Source: Dysgonomonas hofstadii (GTDB lineage Bacteria; Bacteroidota; Bacteroidia; Bacteroidales; Dysgonomonadaceae). From it: a stretch of 64,000 nt of DNA. The stretch is from the NCBI RefSeq assembly GCF_014196915.1, contig NZ_JACIEP010000019.1, forward strand, positions 20,471 through 84,470, written 5' to 3'. The notes below the pieces were generated by a model. It searched no databases. It was given only the letters and a program-made list of their open reading frames with translations, and was not told the DNA's origin. Below, piece by piece: positions 60,983 through 64,000 of this stretch (position 1 is its first letter; every line of letters begins with the position of its first letter). Made by a program: the position numbers and the translations under genes.

Positions 60983-61431
60983 TCTTTTATTTTCGAGTCC
61001 ATCCAGATTGTCACCGGTCCATCATTTATCAGTGATACCTTCATATCTGCGCCAAACTCTCCGGTTTGCACCTTTTTCTGAAAATGCTGTTCAAGCGTTT
61101 CACAGAATTTTTCATACAAAGGTATGGAAATATCCGGTTTCGCCGCCTTTATATATGATGGACGGTTTCCTTTTTTGGTTGAAGCATGCAGTGTGAATTG
61201 CGATACTACCAATATTTCGCCATCGGCTTCAATGATAGATTTATTCATAACACCGTTGTCATCGTTAAAAATACGAAGATTGATGATCTTTTTGCACAAC
61301 CATTCCATATCTTCTGCACTATCCTCGTTTTCTATTCCTACAAAGATAAGCATTCCATCCGAAATAGATGATTTTATCTGGTCTTCTATTGTGACGGACG
61401 ACTGACTTACCCGTTGTATCAATACTCTCAT
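60979..61431 (-). CDS. dtd: D-aminoacyl-tRNA deacylase
   Basis: Dtd removes D-amino acids wrongly attached to tRNA. The 150-residue protein starts MRVLIQRVSQSSVTIE and has LVVSQFTLHASTKKGNRPSY and the late VSLINDGPVTIWMDSK (the conserved NxGPxT motif). Start and length are usual. It is the first gene of dtd-mazG-deoC-ribH. Confidence 0.96.
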   Translation of the reverse strand: MRVLIQRVSQSSVTIEDQIKSSISDGMLIFVGIENEDSAEDMEWLCKKIINLRIFNDDNGVMNKSIIEADGEILVVSQFTLHASTKKGNRPSYIKAAKPDISIPLYEKFCETLEQHFQKKVQTGEFGADMKVSLINDGPVTIWMDSKIKE

Positions 61432-61524
61432 ATTAGATAAATATTTATTAAAAATGTGAGTTATTTACGTTCTTCTATTTTGATTCAGAATCTTTTGTAA
61501 TATTATATCCTATCGGTAAATTTT

Positions 61525-63024
61525 TCATTTCTTCTTGAATAAAAATATACTGCTGTGTTCCGACTCCACGTATTCTGAAATAACTTCGTAATTCTCTTCC
61601 AGATAAGGGAAACTAAATCCTGATGATATAACAAAAAACGGCTCCTTGTTTTTTATTAATTCCTCATGTGATTTTCTTATTTCCGGAAACAACCTGTCGT
61701 CGATCAATGGATGGAAAAAATATTTATATGCCGGTACAAGATTGGCTGCTGTATACACACCCTTGTCTAAACCCAGATCGAGTAAGGTAGGGGCTGGTTC
61801 TTTATTGATAATTTCGGCAAATTGATTTTGCCATACTTTACTTTTATCGGCATTGAGCATATTTGGCGAATATAGTAAGAATCCCTGATTGTAGATATTC
61901 AATAATAACACCACCACAATAGCAAGCGCCCCCAATGTATATCGATATTTTATTTTGATATATTTAGCTAAAATGCTGACCAGAATAATCAGTCCCATTA
62001 ATGCGAATATATAAAGATTTATGTATGCGTACAGGTTGTGGTTCACACTGTTTACCATCGGTAGATAAAGTAAGACGAACGCGAAGAAAATACCCATTCG
62101 AGGGGCCTTTTCCTTTATATATTTCCTCGAAAACAGTAGCATTCCCAATCCAAACAAGACAAGGGGGAAGGCAATATAAAATCCCAATACCAATTTTATC
62201 GTCCGGGCAACAATGTTCATCAGTACATCGAAATCGAAGCCTGTATTCGCATACATCGAATTGAATCGGAAATAAGCAAAAATAAAGTCATCAAATGCTC
62301 CATTCACCGCAAAATAAAGGCAGATAGGTACACATAACACCATAAATCCACCAAGAAAATACAGAACATCATATGCCATTTCTTTATACTTTTTCGCCGA
62401 ATAAGACTGATAGTATATAGATAGTAGAAGCGGTATCCAAAAAACAGCCACACTGAATTTGATAAAAAACGCCACGCCGAAACAAATACCTTGTATCAGC
62501 ATGATTTTGTGGCGGAGATGATCTTCCTTGTACTGAGATACAAAGAAAGTAATGAAATAATAGAAACTAATAGTAATGGCCGGTACTATAAACTCATCGG
62601 CCGATCCTCCTGTACCACTTTTACTATATAGGAGCGTGGAGTAGAGCAGGGCGATGGTAAACGAAAAAGTCCTGTCGAGGAATAACATCGATAGTTTATA
62701 AGCATATATCATACTCACAGTCCACAAGCATACCTGTATGAGAAATATGCCCGATAGCGTCATATTGGAAATCAGGTATCCAATACCATAAATAAGGAAT
62801 ATGAGAGGTCCTTTGTGATCGAACAAATCCTTATAGGGGATTTTACCATTGAATACACCTTTGCCTATCGAGAAATAGATATTAGGATCGCACCAGTCAT
62901 TAAACAGGTAGAATGGAGAATTCTTGGTGTTGAAAAAGCATACAAGAAGAGCAAAAAGGAAGAGGAGGGAGTATATGATCTTGTCTTCTTTACTTGCCTT
63001 GTTTCTGATAATAGGGTGTGACAT
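61525..63024 (-). CDS. GT-C (GT39/PMT-like) membrane protein
   Basis: The 499-residue polytopic protein has about ten to twelve helices. The first loop contains WCDPNIYFSIGKGVFNGKIPYKDLFDHKGPLIFLIY, a layout typical of GT-C mannosyl- or arabinosyltransferase-like proteins (acidic residues in the first outer loop). The C-terminal soluble part has SSGFSFPYLEENYEVISEY. The transferred sugar is unknown. It stands alone. Confidence 0.82.
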   Translation of the reverse strand: MSHPIIRNKASKEDKIIYSLLFLFALLVCFFNTKNSPFYLFNDWCDPNIYFSIGKGVFNGKIPYKDLFDHKGPLIFLIYGIGYLISNMTLSGIFLIQVCLWTVSMIYAYKLSMLFLDRTFSFTIALLYSTLLYSKSGTGGSADEFIVPAITISFYYFITFFVSQYKEDHLRHKIMLIQGICFGVAFFIKFSVAVFWIPLLLSIYYQSYSAKKYKEMAYDVLYFLGGFMVLCVPICLYFAVNGAFDDFIFAYFRFNSMYANTGFDFDVLMNIVARTIKLVLGFYIAFPLVLFGLGMLLFSRKYIKEKAPRMGIFFAFVLLYLPMVNSVNHNLYAYINLYIFALMGLIILVSILAKYIKIKYRYTLGALAIVVVLLLNIYNQGFLLYSPNMLNADKSKVWQNQFAEIINKEPAPTLLDLGLDKGVYTAANLVPAYKYFFHPLIDDRLFPEIRKSHEELIKNKEPFFVISSGFSFPYLEENYEVISEYVESEHSSIFLFKKK

Positions 63025-63095
63025 ATTATTACAAAACAGGTTGTATATTCAGTGCAAATATACAACCTTAAACCTAAATATTAGCAAGATGCTCC

Positions 63096-63671
63096 TTATT
63101 CTTCCTCAATATCTTTATGAATATTGCGGAGCCTGAATCCGTAATAGATACGTAAAACGCCATAGCAGAACAGGGCAAAAGCCAACATATAAATAATAAA
63201 TCCGGCAGCAAATACAGGGTTGGCAATAAGTATGAAAGACAGGATCACTCCTAATATACCGAATGTGAGAATCCATCCCCATCCTTTAACAGAATTACGT
63301 TGTAGCTCTATTGCCCCGCCAATGGCCCAAATGGATTGAAACATCACCCAGAAACCGACCATGAAAAGCAGTACAGCTATTGTACTTATCGGCATGGCAA
63401 GCAATAGCAGAGCAAAAAGTATATCTATGATACCGCTGGCGAGAGTCCATCCCCATCCTTTTAGTGTATTTTTATTTGCCAGGGCAAAAATAATTTCGAA
63501 GATACCGCTTACTAGAAAACCGGCTATAAAAAACGCTCCCAAAAGAGCCAAAGTAGTACCCGGGTTTGATAATGACCAAAATCCGAGAATAATAGCTATA
63601 ACACCGATCAGTGGAGATATCCACCAATGCTTAACCGCTTGTTTTACTGAATAGAACAGATCATTTTTCAT
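63096..63671 (-). CDS. HdeD-like DUF308 membrane protein
   Basis: The 191-residue protein has six hydrophobic helices in two similar halves and the DUF308 pattern (GVIAIILGFWSLSNPGTTLALLGAFF; FWVMFQSIWAIGGAIEL). HdeD proteins are linked to acid stress in E. coli, but the Bacteroidetes function is unproven. A TAATTTTG box (63714-63721, minus strand) lies 42 bp upstream. Confidence 0.9.
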   Translation of the reverse strand: MKNDLFYSVKQAVKHWWISPLIGVIAIILGFWSLSNPGTTLALLGAFFIAGFLVSGIFEIIFALANKNTLKGWGWTLASGIIDILFALLLLAMPISTIAVLLFMVGFWVMFQSIWAIGGAIELQRNSVKGWGWILTFGILGVILSFILIANPVFAAGFIIYMLAFALFCYGVLRIYYGFRLRNIHKDIEEE

Positions 63672-64000
63672 ACGATAATTTAGTTTTTAATGGTTATATG
63701 GAAACTCGCATGACAAAATTATCATCGATTTTTAGCGAATTGTGATTCATGCTCGTTTTCATAATGTGTCAGTTTAATTTGTTATATACTAAGTGTACTT
63801 ATTATTTTATAACAATTACTATGATCTATTTGTTTATTAATAATGTGAATCAGAAGAGACTGTCCCAAAAGTAAAATATTATTAAGCATGCCAATCAGTA
63901 GTTGGAATTATGATTGTAATAAATAATCGTTCAATTTCACTAACGCGCCTGTCGGCTTGTTTTCTCAACTTTTGTCTTGATACAAAAGTTACAAAAAATC
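63672..64000. other. Gap at the right edge with repeat fragments
   Basis: No gene is seen. The stretch holds the HdeD promoter region, one arm of the gaggctgtccc repeat family (63856-63877), and a stretch near 63940-64000 (acgcgcctgtcggcttg, then cttttgtcttgatacaaaag) resembling fragments seen between genes in many Bacteroidetes. Confidence 0.55.
63856..63877 (+). repeat. Single arm of the gaggctgtccc repeat
   Basis: gagactgtcccaaaagtaaa matches the left arm at 22871 with two mismatches over 22 bp. The matching right arm is not seen before the window ends, so the element is either truncated or continues beyond it. Confidence 0.55.

Overview
The window looks like chromosomal DNA of a Bacteroidales bacterium, perhaps close to Dysgonomonas or Parabacteroides (the genus is inference). 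The evidence is AT-rich DNA, promoters of the Bacteroidetes type (TAnnTTTG, in one case with TTTG 19 bp upstream), few Shine-Dalgarno sequences, Bacteroides-like malate dehydrogenase, DcuB, ValS and CdaA, a lipidated TamA-like protein, a GH43 enzyme, and AraC regulators fused to TPR repeats. It is mostly housekeeping DNA. I saw no prophage, CRISPR array, transposase or conjugation gene.

Layout. 0-2.6 kb: cell-surface glycosylation genes (ArnT/PMT-like transferase and GtrA protein) and a truncated membrane protein. 2.6-3.5 kb: a gap with a 260-bp inverted-repeat element. 3.5-15 kb: a minus-strand run of an outer-membrane barrel, valS, mdh, an O-acetyltransferase, dcuB, uvrB, the c-di-AMP synthase cdaA, and a GNAT/DUF2156 pair. 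mdh and dcuB fit anaerobic C4-dicarboxylate metabolism. 15-22 kb: a LuxR regulator with a degenerate receiver plus a hemerythrin protein, a flippase, an orphan tatA, a HAD protein, a lipoprotein/barrel pair, a 2-hydroxyacid dehydrogenase and ung. 22-23 kb: a repeat-rich gap. 23-28.8 kb: a secreted C1B peptidase, a PgpH-type c-di-AMP phosphodiesterase and a TamL-like protein.

29-36.8 kb, plus strand: a YgiQ radical SAM protein, a thioredoxin-like protein, cutC, mnmG, two parS-like ParB sites, apt and uvrC. 37-40 kb, minus strand: GH43 and sppA. 40-55 kb, plus strand: a macroglobulin-like protein fused to a TonB-plug domain, an outer-membrane barrel, an SGNH hydrolase, two membrane proteins, sstT, ychF, a GT11-like transferase, small enzymes, a HAD protein without its nucleophile, and two AraC regulators. 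55-63.7 kb, minus strand: galE, a thioesterase, three unknown genes, tRNA-Gly and tRNA-Tyr, ribH, deoC, mazG-like, dtd, a GT-C membrane protein and an HdeD-like protein.

Most notable are: two parS-like sites between mnmG and apt, suggesting this region lies within the ParB/origin domain; short repeats inserted in frame inside valS; a probable inversion that split the mnmG-apt-uvrC-dtd-mazG-deoC order; both enzymes of a c-di-AMP cycle; and several proteins that have lost canonical catalytic or phosphorylation residues. Small palindromic repeats are scattered through the gaps. No clearly new multi-gene system is evident; the macroglobulin/plug protein and the unknown secreted trio are the least explained loci.
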